Assembly (NCBI RefSeq): GCF_016862795.1
Contig: NZ_BONQ01000188.1
Location: forward strand, 1 to 58,697
Direction: 5' to 3'
DNA from: Dactylosporangium siamense
GTDB taxonomy: Bacteria; Actinomycetota; Actinomycetes; Mycobacteriales; Micromonosporaceae
DNA length: 58,697 nt
Part shown: positions 44,125 through 52,044 of the stretch, in pieces
How positions within the stretch are numbered: position 1 is the stretch's first letter
Layout: every line of letters begins with the position of its first letter
Notes under the pieces: generated by a model
Database searches by the model: none
What the model saw: the letters and a program-made list of their open reading frames with translations, nothing else
Told to the model about the DNA's origin: nothing
Position numbers and translations under genes: made by a program

Positions 44125-44730
44125 GTGTTCGACACACATGCCGCACTGTCCGAGGTGCTGGCCGGCTTCGACGACTTCAGCATCCCGTTCGACCGCGGCG
44201 CGGTGCACCGGCTTGCCGGGAGCGGGGATCGCACGCTGGTGCCGCGGGTGCAGGCCGGGTTGGAGCGGGCGCTCGACGGCGAGGACTACTTCGGGGTCGA
44301 GGTGCTCGGGGAGATCCTCGCGGGAATCCTCGGACCGCGCGCATTCCCGCTGCTGTTGCGGGCTATCGCGCGGCCGATGCGGGCCGACTGGAACGGGTTG
44401 TCGGCGACGCTTGCCGGTTTGATGGATGAGGACCCGGTCGGGTGCCGCGCGACGGCGGTGTCGTTCGCCGCCGGGCGGCACACCGACCTGCGCCGGGCTG
44501 GGTTGTGGGCGCTGGGGTATGTCGGCACGCCCGCCGACATCCAGCTCCTGGGGGCCGCCCTGCGCGATCCTGACGTGAAGGTGCGTAGCGACGCGCTCGG
44601 GGCGTTGGGCAGCCTGCGCGACGACCCGCGGGCGCAGGCTGCGATGAGCGGTGTGCTGCAGGACCCGGATCCGTGGATACGAGACCTTGCCGCGCACTTC
44701 CTGCGCGAGGCCTACCGCGCCGTGAAGTAA
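44125..44730 (+). CDS. HEAT-repeat protein
   Basis: A 201-residue all-helical protein with HEAT-like repeats: LVPRVQAGLERALDGEDYFG, TDLRRAGLWALGYVGTPADI, DVKVRSDALGALGSLRDDPR, DPWIRDLAAHFLREAY. Such repeats form a protein-binding solenoid. It lies 48 bp downstream of the nucleotidyltransferase on the same strand and might be a third member of that locus or an unrelated gene. Overlaps the convergent SDR gene by 19 bp. Confidence 0.75.
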   Translation: MFDTHAALSEVLAGFDDFSIPFDRGAVHRLAGSGDRTLVPRVQAGLERALDGEDYFGVEVLGEILAGILGPRAFPLLLRAIARPMRADWNGLSATLAGLMDEDPVGCRATAVSFAAGRHTDLRRAGLWALGYVGTPADIQLLGAALRDPDVKVRSDALGALGSLRDDPRAQAAMSGVLQDPDPWIRDLAAHFLREAYRAVK

Positions 44731-45596
44731 TGGCCCGCTGCCAGGTCCTCCAGGAGGGTGGGGTGGGTCGGGGTCCAGCCCAGCTGCTTCTGGGTGAGGG
44801 CGCTCGAGGCCGGGATGTCGGCGGCGAAGAACGGGCCGAGCCAGCCGAAGTGGTCAGGAGTAGCGGAAGTGACCGGCAGCCCGAGACCCTGCCCGATGGC
44901 CGTGGCGATGTCGAGGGCCGGCACGCCCTCCTCGGCCACCGCGTGCACGATGGAGCCGGGCGAGGCTTCGAGCGCTAGCCGTACCAACGCCGCAGCGTCG
45001 GAACGGTGCACTGCCGGCCACCGGTTGGTGCCGTCGCCGGCATAGGCCGACACGCCGTGCTCCTTCGCGATGCGCACGAGCTCGGCGACGAAGCCGTGGT
45101 CGCCGGGGCCGTGGACGGTGGGGGCGAAGCGCAGGCTCACGGTGCGGACGTCGCGATCGGTGTACTCGAAGGCGAGGTTCTCGGCGCCGCCGCGGGGGGC
45201 CTCGGGGCCGCGCATCGGGTTCGGGTCGTGTTCGGTGGCGACGCGGCCGGGGGTGAGGAGCGCGACGCCGGACGCGAACAGGAACGGTCGGCCGGAGCCG
45301 GCCAGGGTGTCGCCGATGGCCGTGACCGCGGCGCGTTCGGTACGCCCGGCCCCGGCATAGTCGGTGAAATCGTGCTTGAACGCCAGGTGGATGACCGCGT
45401 CGGCGGCCGCGGCGCCGGTGCGGAGGCTGTCCAGGTCGTCCAGGCTGCCGCGGTGGACCTCGGCGCCGGCGGCGGTGACGGCGGCGGCCGAGGCGTCCGA
45501 GCGGGCCAGGCCGAGGACGTCGTGGCCGGCGGCGATGAGCTCGGGGAGGACGGCCGAGCCGATCCAGCCCGACGCTCCGGTGACGAAAACGCGCAT
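44712..45596 (-). CDS. Extended SDR-family NAD(P)-dependent epimerase/reductase
   Basis: A 294-residue atypical/extended short-chain dehydrogenase. N-terminal Rossmann motif VFVTGASGWIGSAV (residues 3-16), HRGSLDDLDSLR, LAFKHDF, and a divergent catalytic region (FASGVALLTPG, FEYTDRDV). The missing clear YxxxK suggests a non-classical enzyme or binding protein. Regulated, by position, by the divergent TetR protein. A CGGAG ribosome site precedes the ATG. Confidence 0.85.
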   Translation of the reverse strand: MRVFVTGASGWIGSAVLPELIAAGHDVLGLARSDASAAAVTAAGAEVHRGSLDDLDSLRTGAAAADAVIHLAFKHDFTDYAGAGRTERAAVTAIGDTLAGSGRPFLFASGVALLTPGRVATEHDPNPMRGPEAPRGGAENLAFEYTDRDVRTVSLRFAPTVHGPGDHGFVAELVRIAKEHGVSAYAGDGTNRWPAVHRSDAAALVRLALEASPGSIVHAVAEEGVPALDIATAIGQGLGLPVTSATPDHFGWLGPFFAADIPASSALTQKQLGWTPTHPTLLEDLAAGHYFTAR

Positions 45597-45614
45597 GATG
45601 CACTCCGTTTGCTA

Positions 45615-45664
45615 TGTCAGTGGCTGACATCAGGAACCATAGCGCGTGATGTCAGAAGCTGCCA
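45615..45664. promoter_or_regulatory. TetR operator pair
   Basis: TGTCAGTGGCTGACA (45615-45629) is a perfect palindrome with a 3-bp centre; TGTCAGAAGCTGCCA (45650-45664) is an imperfect second copy 35 bp away. They lie between the divergent SDR and TetR genes, the usual position for TetR autoregulation. The second copy lies before the chosen TetR start at 45682. Confidence 0.7.
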
Positions 45665-45681
45665 TCACTAGACTCGGGGAC

Positions 45682-46230
45682 ATGGGACGCTGGGAGCCGG
45701 ACGCGAAGGGGCGCCTGATGGTGGCGGCGCTGGAGCTGTACACCGAACGCGGCTACGAGCAGACCACCGTCGCGGACATCGCCCAGCGGGCCGGGGTCAC
45801 CGAGCGCACGTTCTTCCGGCACTTCGCGGACAAGCGGGAGGTCCTGTTCGACGGCGCCGGCACGCTGCAGGAGACGGTGGTCACGGCCATCGCAACGTCA
45901 GCCGCGCAAACGGCGATCGAGATGGTCGGCACGGCCATGGAACGCGCGGCGGAGATGATGCAGGAGCGGCGCGACTTCGCCCGGCAGCGGGCCGCGGCGA
46001 TCGCCGCCAACCCCAGCCTGCAGGAGCGTGAGCTGCTCAAACTCGCCGTCCTCGGCGCGGCGGCGGCGTCGGCGCTGCGCGACCGGGGCGTGCCGGAGCC
46101 GGCGGCCACGCTTGCCGCGGAGGTGGGGGTGACGGTGTTCAAGGTGGCGTTCGAGCGGTGGATCGACGACCAGCCCGACTTCCCCGCCTGCATCCGCGCG
46201 ACCCTCGAAGGCCTCAGAGCGCTGCAGTGA
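45682..46230 (+). CDS. TetR-family transcriptional regulator
   Basis: A 182-residue repressor with an N-terminal HTH (TTVADIAQRAGVTERTFFRH) and a helical ligand domain ending SLQERELLKLAVLG, FPACIRATLEGLRAL. Start set at ATG 45682 after CGGGGAC; earlier GTG/ATG at 45646/45649 would place an operator copy inside the gene. Probably represses the SDR gene; the ligand is unknown. Confidence 0.85.
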   Translation: MGRWEPDAKGRLMVAALELYTERGYEQTTVADIAQRAGVTERTFFRHFADKREVLFDGAGTLQETVVTAIATSAAQTAIEMVGTAMERAAEMMQERRDFARQRAAAIAANPSLQERELLKLAVLGAAAASALRDRGVPEPAATLAAEVGVTVFKVAFERWIDDQPDFPACIRATLEGLRALQ

Positions 46231-46305
46231 TCGACGTCGCTCTGCGGCGAAAACTGCTCGGCGCCTCCCGTTCGTCGGCCTGAACGGATCATTTGGCGGC
46301 GCACC

Positions 46306-46311
46306 TAGGAT
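46306..46311 (+). promoter_or_regulatory. Putative -10 box, leaderless transcript
   Basis: TAGGAT ends 7 bp before the GTG of the Hsp70-fusion gene, so transcription would begin at or next to the start codon. No Shine-Dalgarno sequence is present, consistent with leaderless translation, common in actinobacteria. Confidence 0.5.
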
Positions 46312-46317
46312 GGGCCG

Positions 46318-49125
46318 GTGACTGAGCCTCAGCAGGGCTTCGCGATCGGTGTCGACCTCGGCACGTCGAACACGGTGGCCGTGGTGCGCTGGCCCGACGG
46401 GCGGACCCGACCGCTGCTCGTCGACGGTGCGCCGATCATGCCGTCCGGGGTCTTCGTCGACGAGCACGGGCGGCTGCACGTCGGTCGCGACGCGGCCCGG
46501 CTCGCCGGGCTCGACCCCTCGCGCTTCGAGCCCAACCCGAAACGCCGCATCGACGAGCCGACCGTGCTGCTCGGCGACCGAGAGATCGCGACCGTCGACC
46601 TGCTCGCCGCGATCCTCGCCGCAGTGGCCCGGGCCGCCGTCGAGGCGGTCGGGTTCCTGCCCACCGCGGTGCTCACGTATCCGGCGGCGTGGGGGACCCA
46701 CCGGCGGGACGTGCTCGCCACCGCGGCCCGGCGCGCGGGCTGGCCGCCGGTGATGCTGGTTCCCGAACCGGTTGCCGCCGCCCGCTATTTCGCTGATGTA
46801 CTGCGCCGCCCGGTCCCCGTGGGCTCCGCCCTCGCGGTGTTCGACTTCGGGGGTGGGACGCTCGACATCGCCGTGGTCCGCAACGACAACGGGCGGTTCA
46901 CGGTCATCGGCTCCGGGGGTGTGGAGGACCTCGGCGGGCTGGACATCGACGCGGCCCTCGTCGAGCACCTGGGCCAGCTGATCTCCAGCATCAACCCGGC
47001 GATCTGGGACGCGCTGCGCAACCCGGCGACGACCACGCAACGGCGGGACCGCCGGCTGTTCTGGGACGACGTCCGCGGGGCGAAGGAGATGCTGTCGCGG
47101 ACCACGGTCGCGCCGATCACCGTGCCGGGCTCGGACCAGGCGATCCACCTGACCCGCGAGGAGCTGGACCGGGTCATCGGGCCGCTGGTCCACCGCGCGG
47201 TGTGGGAGACCGGCTCCGTCATTGCGAGCGCCGGGTTGCGGGGCGATCAGCTCGCCGGGCTGTTCCTGGTCGGCGGGTCGTCCCGGCTGCCGCTCGCGTC
47301 GCGACAGCTGCACGCCGAGTTGGGGATCCCGCCGACGGTACTGGAGCAGCCCGAACTCCCGGTCGCCGAAGGCGCGCTGGCCGAACTGGCACCGCCCGCG
47401 CCGACGGCGGGGTTCGGTGGCGCCGAGATGACCTCGGCCACCGGGTACGGCGCCGCCCCGACCGGCTTCCACGGCGCGCCGACCGGGTCTCCGGCGGGCT
47501 CGTTCGGCAACGGGCCCGCTGCCGCACCGGTGTCACCCGGGTTCGGTGCCGCGCCGACGTCCGGTGGGTTCGGGGCTCCTACCTCGGGTGGGGCGCCTTC
47601 CGGGTATCCGATGTCGGCGTCGCAGGTGATCCCGCCCGGGCAGTACAACGGCGCACCGCCGACCGCGCCGTTCCAGGCCGCTCCGGGTTCGGTCCCGCCA
47701 GGTCCAGGTCCAGGTCCAGGTCCAGGCCCAGGTTCAGGTTCAGGTTCAGGGGCGCCGGGCTTTGGGGGGCCGCCGGCTCGCGGTCGGTCTCGGCGCGGGC
47801 TGTTGATCGCCGGGATTGCCGCGGTCGTCGTGCTCGCGTTGGTGGCCGGTGGGTACTTCTGGTTCTTCCGCGACCGGAGCACCACCGTCGACTTCGCCAC
47901 GCTCAAGGCCGAGAAGGCGTTCGAGATGGGCGACCCGACGAAGCTCGACGCCATCCACTCCGCCACCGTCAACGACCGCGCCGTCATCGGTTGGAAGGTC
48001 GACAAGCAGTACTTCGTCCAGGCCATCGACCTGGGTGGCATGAAGGTCTCGTGGCCCAAGATCACGATTGATCGCGACTACAGCAAGTGGAGCGTCGCGG
48101 CGTACCAGACCGGCATCGTCGTCACCGGCACCGGTTCGGAACTCGGCAGCGTGTTCATCCTGGACTGGAAGAACGGCAAGACGGTCTGGCAGGGGACGTT
48201 CGACACGTACGACGTGCTGTACGCGCTCGGTCCGGTGCTGGCGATCCACCGGTACGAAGGCAAGAAGACCGAGGCGATCACCTGGACCGGCAAGAACGCG
48301 TGGACCCGACCGGACAACGCCAAGGGCTCGGTCATCTACGGCCAGTCCAACAGCGCCGACCTGCGTGGCCCCGGCAGCTACAACGGCGTCGCCACCAACC
48401 GCGACATGCAGGCCCGCGACGACCTCATCAGCATCGACGGCGACGACAAGATCCGGCTCATCAACGCCACCAAGGGCGAAGAGATCCGCAGCTGGAACAA
48501 CGTCGGCGAATACGGCGCCAAGTACCTCGCGCACGACGACAAACTGTTCGTGGCGGGCGGCAGCACCAAGTACACCGTCAATGCGTACAACCTCGGCAGC
48601 ACCGGCGAACCCAGCCAGATCTACAGCTTCGCCAACGACAAGGTGCGGCTCATCGACTGGTCGCCGTGTGCCGACGGGCGGTTGTGTCTCATCGACGGCA
48701 GCAGCTCCGACGGCAAGGACAACACGGTCCGGGCGATCTCCATCGCCGACAAGAAAGCGGTCTGGAACACGCCGGCTCCGGGCAGCACCGTGCTGGTGCC
48801 CGCAGGGCGGCAGGTCCTGGCGACGGACTGGGACACTCCGGCGAGCGTGCTGCTGTCGTACGACGGGAAACAGCTGCTGAAGAACGACGACAAGGGCTCT
48901 TACGGGGTCCGGGTCACGGCCGGGAGCCTGATGTTCTTCACGGGTACGCAGAGCGCGACGTCGGCGTACAACCTCACGCTGGTCGGGGTTTCCTCGTCGT
49001 CGGGGGAGCGGATCGCGTTGGGGCCGTTGACGAAGACGATCGGGTTGACGTGTTCGTGGAACTCGTCGGTGATCCTGTGTGCGAGTGAGGGCAAGTTCCA
49101 GGTGTGGCGGTTCGCCGCTTCCTGA
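46318..49125 (+). CDS. Hsp70-TM-beta-propeller fusion protein
   Basis: A 935-residue three-part protein. Residues about 1-350 are an Hsp70/actin-fold ATPase: phosphate 1 GVDLGTSNT, phosphate 2 FDFGGGTLDIAVV, adenosine LVGGSSRLP; the substrate-binding beta domain of DnaK is missing. Residues 360-490 are a Gly/Pro/Ala linker with a (PG)n(SG)n run. A transmembrane helix (about 494-516) follows, and residues 520-935 form an extracytoplasmic propeller with WD/PQQ-like blades (SVFILDWKNGKTVWQGTF, KYTVNAYNLGSTGEPSQIY). It could link cytoplasmic ATP-driven conformational change to an outside ligand; that is inference. No partner gene is evident. Confidence 0.85.
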   Translation: MTEPQQGFAIGVDLGTSNTVAVVRWPDGRTRPLLVDGAPIMPSGVFVDEHGRLHVGRDAARLAGLDPSRFEPNPKRRIDEPTVLLGDREIATVDLLAAILAAVARAAVEAVGFLPTAVLTYPAAWGTHRRDVLATAARRAGWPPVMLVPEPVAAARYFADVLRRPVPVGSALAVFDFGGGTLDIAVVRNDNGRFTVIGSGGVEDLGGLDIDAALVEHLGQLISSINPAIWDALRNPATTTQRRDRRLFWDDVRGAKEMLSRTTVAPITVPGSDQAIHLTREELDRVIGPLVHRAVWETGSVIASAGLRGDQLAGLFLVGGSSRLPLASRQLHAELGIPPTVLEQPELPVAEGALAELAPPAPTAGFGGAEMTSATGYGAAPTGFHGAPTGSPAGSFGNGPAAAPVSPGFGAAPTSGGFGAPTSGGAPSGYPMSASQVIPPGQYNGAPPTAPFQAAPGSVPPGPGPGPGPGPGSGSGSGAPGFGGPPARGRSRRGLLIAGIAAVVVLALVAGGYFWFFRDRSTTVDFATLKAEKAFEMGDPTKLDAIHSATVNDRAVIGWKVDKQYFVQAIDLGGMKVSWPKITIDRDYSKWSVAAYQTGIVVTGTGSELGSVFILDWKNGKTVWQGTFDTYDVLYALGPVLAIHRYEGKKTEAITWTGKNAWTRPDNAKGSVIYGQSNSADLRGPGSYNGVATNRDMQARDDLISIDGDDKIRLINATKGEEIRSWNNVGEYGAKYLAHDDKLFVAGGSTKYTVNAYNLGSTGEPSQIYSFANDKVRLIDWSPCADGRLCLIDGSSSDGKDNTVRAISIADKKAVWNTPAPGSTVLVPAGRQVLATDWDTPASVLLSYDGKQLLKNDDKGSYGVRVTAGSLMFFTGTQSATSAYNLTLVGVSSSSGERIALGPLTKTIGLTCSWNSSVILCASEGKFQVWRFAAS
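47698..47750 (+). repeat. Hexamer repeats in the linker of the Hsp70 fusion
   Basis: CCAGGT units become CCAGGC and then TCAGGT units, encoding (Pro-Gly)5 followed by (Ser-Gly)3-4. Copy number can vary without changing the frame, so linker length may differ between strains. Confidence 0.85.
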
Positions 49126-49138
49126 TGGTGTTCACGCG

Positions 49139-49170
49139 AAAGGGCCCGGCGGTTGTCCGCCGGGCCCTTT
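49139..49170. terminator. Bidirectional terminator
   Basis: Perfect 14-bp stem AAAGGGCCCGGCGG/CCGCCGGGCCCTTT with loop TTGT between the convergent Hsp70-fusion and msiK genes. Trailing TTTGCTTACTTGCTTATTTG gives a T-rich end on the plus strand and the A-run gives one on the minus strand. Confidence 0.92.
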
Positions 49171-49191
49171 GCTTACTTGCTTATTTGCTTA

Positions 49192-50283
<1,092 letters not shown>

Positions 50284-50496
50284 GACAGGGTGCCACCTTC
50301 CACCGGCAGGAACGTGCCGGACGATCCGAGTAGAAGCTCTGGGCAGCGGCGGTGCCGCCCGGAGTTGGGGTAACAGTAGGCGGGCCCAGCCCGTCTGCCA
50401 AGGTCAGTACGCGTTTTTGGTCAGATTCGCCCCGACTTGGCCCCGAGGTATGTCGGAGGCGGAGCGTGTGCCCGGCCCGGTAGGATCGTCCTGTTG

Positions 50497-50569
50497 GCCG
50501 ACGTGGCGCAATTGGTAGCGCACCCGACTTGTAATCGGAAGGTTGCGGGTTCAAGTCCCGCCGTCGGCT
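50497..50569 (+). tRNA. tRNA-Thr (anticodon TGT)
   Basis: 73-nt cloverleaf: acceptor GCCGACG/CGTCGGC, D arm GCGC-AATTGGTA-GCGC, anticodon loop CTTGTAA with TGT, five-base variable region, T arm GCGGG-TTCAAGT-CCCGC, discriminator T. No CCA is encoded. The 3' half from 50527 is repeated at 51477-51523. Confidence 0.95.
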
Positions 50570-50573
50570 CTCT
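50527..50573 (+). repeat. 47-bp direct repeat in tRNA-Thr, attL-like
   Basis: Runs from the anticodon stem through the 3' end of tRNA-Thr plus CTCT (starts ACTTGTAATCGG, ends GTCGGCTCTCT) and is identical at 51477-51523. A repeat that restores the 3' half of a tRNA gene is the standard mark of an integration site. Confidence 0.9.
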
Positions 50574-50627
50574 CGTTCGTCCCGGCTCATGCCATCTGAG
50601 CTGCACGAACAGTCACAGGCGTATCGA

Positions 50628-50661
50628 GTCGGCGCGGCCGAATCCATCCGACCGCGCCGAC
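50628..50661 (+). terminator. 10-bp hairpin after tRNA-Thr
   Basis: GTCGGCGCGG (50628-50637) pairs perfectly with CCGCGCCGAC (50652-50661) across a 14-nt loop and abuts the first arm-like repeat. It may terminate the tRNA transcript. Confidence 0.55.
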
Positions 50662-50681
50662 TTGCTCACCGATTGCTCACG
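50662..50681. repeat. Arm-like 20-bp repeat, left
   Basis: TTGCTCACCGATTGCTCACG, itself two TGCTCAC words with 11-bp period. Matches 51340-51359 at 18 of 20 positions, in the same orientation. Candidate integrase arm-type site. Confidence 0.55.
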
Positions 50682-50813
50682 CGGCGGATTCCGTTCGACT
50701 TTCGGGCGGTGGACCGGAGTAGCGCAACTGGCACGCACCAGTTCAGGCGCAACCGTGGTTGTCGCCGTGCGCGCGAGCTGCGTCCGAGGCTATCGACTTC
50801 GGTCTAAACTCTC

Positions 50814-51245
50814 ATGATGCGCAGTAGTGCGAGTCGTCGGACGAATCGCGCTGTCGCACTGATCATCGCGGTCGCGTTGACCGGCGGCTGGGGGCTGGCT
50901 GGCTGGCGTGTGGTTGATGATGCCCGTGGGGAAACGGTCGATGCTGAGGTCGTTGCCATCGCCAGGAATGATCCCGGCCGGCGGGTGTATGACGTTCACT
51001 TTGTGACGGTGGCGGGTCAGGCCTGCGAGTCCCGCGTCGATTCCGGCTCCAACCCGCCGCCGCGCGAGATCCACGTTGGCGGAGGTGCGATGGTGCACCA
51101 CTCCGCCTCCAACCCATGCAGCAGCTTCTTGTTGCGGGAGACGACGTATCCGTCGCGGTGGCCGTTCATGATCGTGGCGCCGATGGTGATCGCCATCTGT
51201 CTCGTCGCGGTATGGCGGCTGCGGCCGCGCAAAGACGACCGGTAA
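50814..51245 (+). CDS. DUF3592-like two-helix membrane protein
   Basis: A 143-residue protein with a membrane helix at about 13-33 (AVALIIAVALTGGWGLAGW), a small outer beta domain (TVDAEVVAIARNDPGRRVYDVHF, two Cys) and a second helix at about 116-136 (FMIVAPMVIAICLVAVWRL) before a basic tail. It resembles DUF3592 proteins in plan. It is the only gene inside the tRNA-Thr insert. Two ATGs occur in tandem; TAAACT at 50804 may be its -10 box. Confidence 0.75.
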   Translation: MMRSSASRRTNRAVALIIAVALTGGWGLAGWRVVDDARGETVDAEVVAIARNDPGRRVYDVHFVTVAGQACESRVDSGSNPPPREIHVGGGAMVHHSASNPCSSFLLRETTYPSRWPFMIVAPMVIAICLVAVWRLRPRKDDR

Positions 51246-51339
51246 CTTGCCCTGCCGCGTTACAGGCGCCAGGTCCGTCCCGGCACGCCCGCTGTGGCGG
51301 CAGCGTTGCGCTCGACGTTCCGTCCACTGTGGACCGGAC

Positions 51340-51359
51340 ATGCTCACCGGTTGCTCACG
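51340..51359. repeat. Arm-like 20-bp repeat, right
   Basis: ATGCTCACCGGTTGCTCACG, same orientation as the left copy at 50662-50681 and 118 bp before the right att copy. Confidence 0.55.
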
Positions 51360-51476
51360 TAGGCAACGCTGCTAGAGGTCACGAGGTGCGATAGGACATG
51401 ACCCTAGGCGGCGTTGACCAGCACAGAAGCGCATCGAACCGGGCCGGAAGGCAGCTGTTCTCAATGCGTCTCGCGC

Positions 51477-51523
51477 ACTTGTAATCGGAAGGTTGCGGGT
51501 TCAAGTCCCGCCGTCGGCTCTCT
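51477..51523 (+). repeat. 47-bp direct repeat, attR-like tRNA-Thr 3' half
   Basis: Identical to 50527-50573. The bases before it (CGCGC) do not continue the tRNA, so this copy lacks the 5' half and cannot be a working tRNA. Confidence 0.9.
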
Positions 51524-51629
51524 GTAGACCCGCTCTGAACTGGTACTTCTGTTTCAGCTCGATCCGTGGCACCGGTCATGCACTCGAATCGGAGACTGCC
51601 GCGACCACCGTAACCCGCCCGGGAAGGAC

Positions 51630-51749
51630 ATGGGCCGCAGCACACCGGACGCTGGGTGCGCGACGAACCGGTTGGGGAAGCAGTTCGTTCTCGACGGCAT
51701 CGTGTACACGTGCAAGGAACCGAAGCCGTACGCGTGGCGGCGCGACTGA
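51630..51749 (+). CDS. Possible 39-residue peptide or gene fragment
   Basis: A short frame with protein-like composition at its end (KQFVLDGIVYTCKEPKPYAW). GGGAAGGAC stands directly before the ATG but too close for a normal ribosome site, so this may be the end of a broken gene rather than a gene. No family recognised. Confidence 0.2.
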   Translation: MGRSTPDAGCATNRLGKQFVLDGIVYTCKEPKPYAWRRD

Positions 51750-52044
51750 GCCCGCGTCCTTCTCTGGACGGCGAGAAGCCCCGCACCAGGTTCGAGGCTC
51801 CGGCACCACCTCCGTGAACGCGACCCATGGACGCGATGGCAACCGGAGATGTGCGGCGCGTGCGACAGATGCAGTCAACTGGCGGAAGCGGCGCTCACTG
51901 CAGGAGCGCTTGAGCGGACGCCGTTCAGGCCTACGGTCTGCACCGACCCCGCCACGTGGCGCAAAGCGGCTGGTGGGCGTGGGCAACTTCGGTGATACTG
52001 GCCGTGCTTCGGGCACAGGTTCGAGCTTCACGAGATCGGAACCG

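Larger units (their letters stand above)
50527..51523 (+). mobile_element. Remnant or minimal element bounded by tRNA-Thr att repeats
   Basis: A 903-bp insert (50574-51476) lies between two identical 47-bp att-like repeats. It contains one small membrane-protein gene (50814-51245) and two similar 20-bp repeats that may be integrase arm sites (50662-50681 TTGCTCACCGATTGCTCACG; 51340-51359 ATGCTCACCGGTTGCTCACG), about equally far from each att copy. There is no integrase, so it is either a decayed integrative element or one moved in trans. Confidence 0.75.
51246..52044. other. Gap spanning the right att copy and upstream of the LAL regulators
   Basis: 799 bp. It holds the right arm-like repeat (51340-51359), a GTCCACTGTGGAC palindrome (51322-51334), the right att repeat (51477-51523) and a short frame at 51630-51749. 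The rest to 52044 shows no credible gene. Confidence 0.55.

Noticed and set aside
44712-44730. Overlap of HEAT and SDR genes as a sign of a wrong frame
   Set aside because: Both proteins are coherent to their ends; a 19-bp convergent overlap is normal at this density.
50711-50752. tRNA-like stretch GTAGCGCAACTGGCA near the tRNA-Thr insert
   Set aside because: It resembles a D arm but no acceptor, anticodon or T arm can be completed.
51493-52044. N-terminal extension of the first LAL regulator
   Set aside because: The in-frame sequence upstream of ATG 52045 begins inside the att repeat and has no family similarity or ribosome site.
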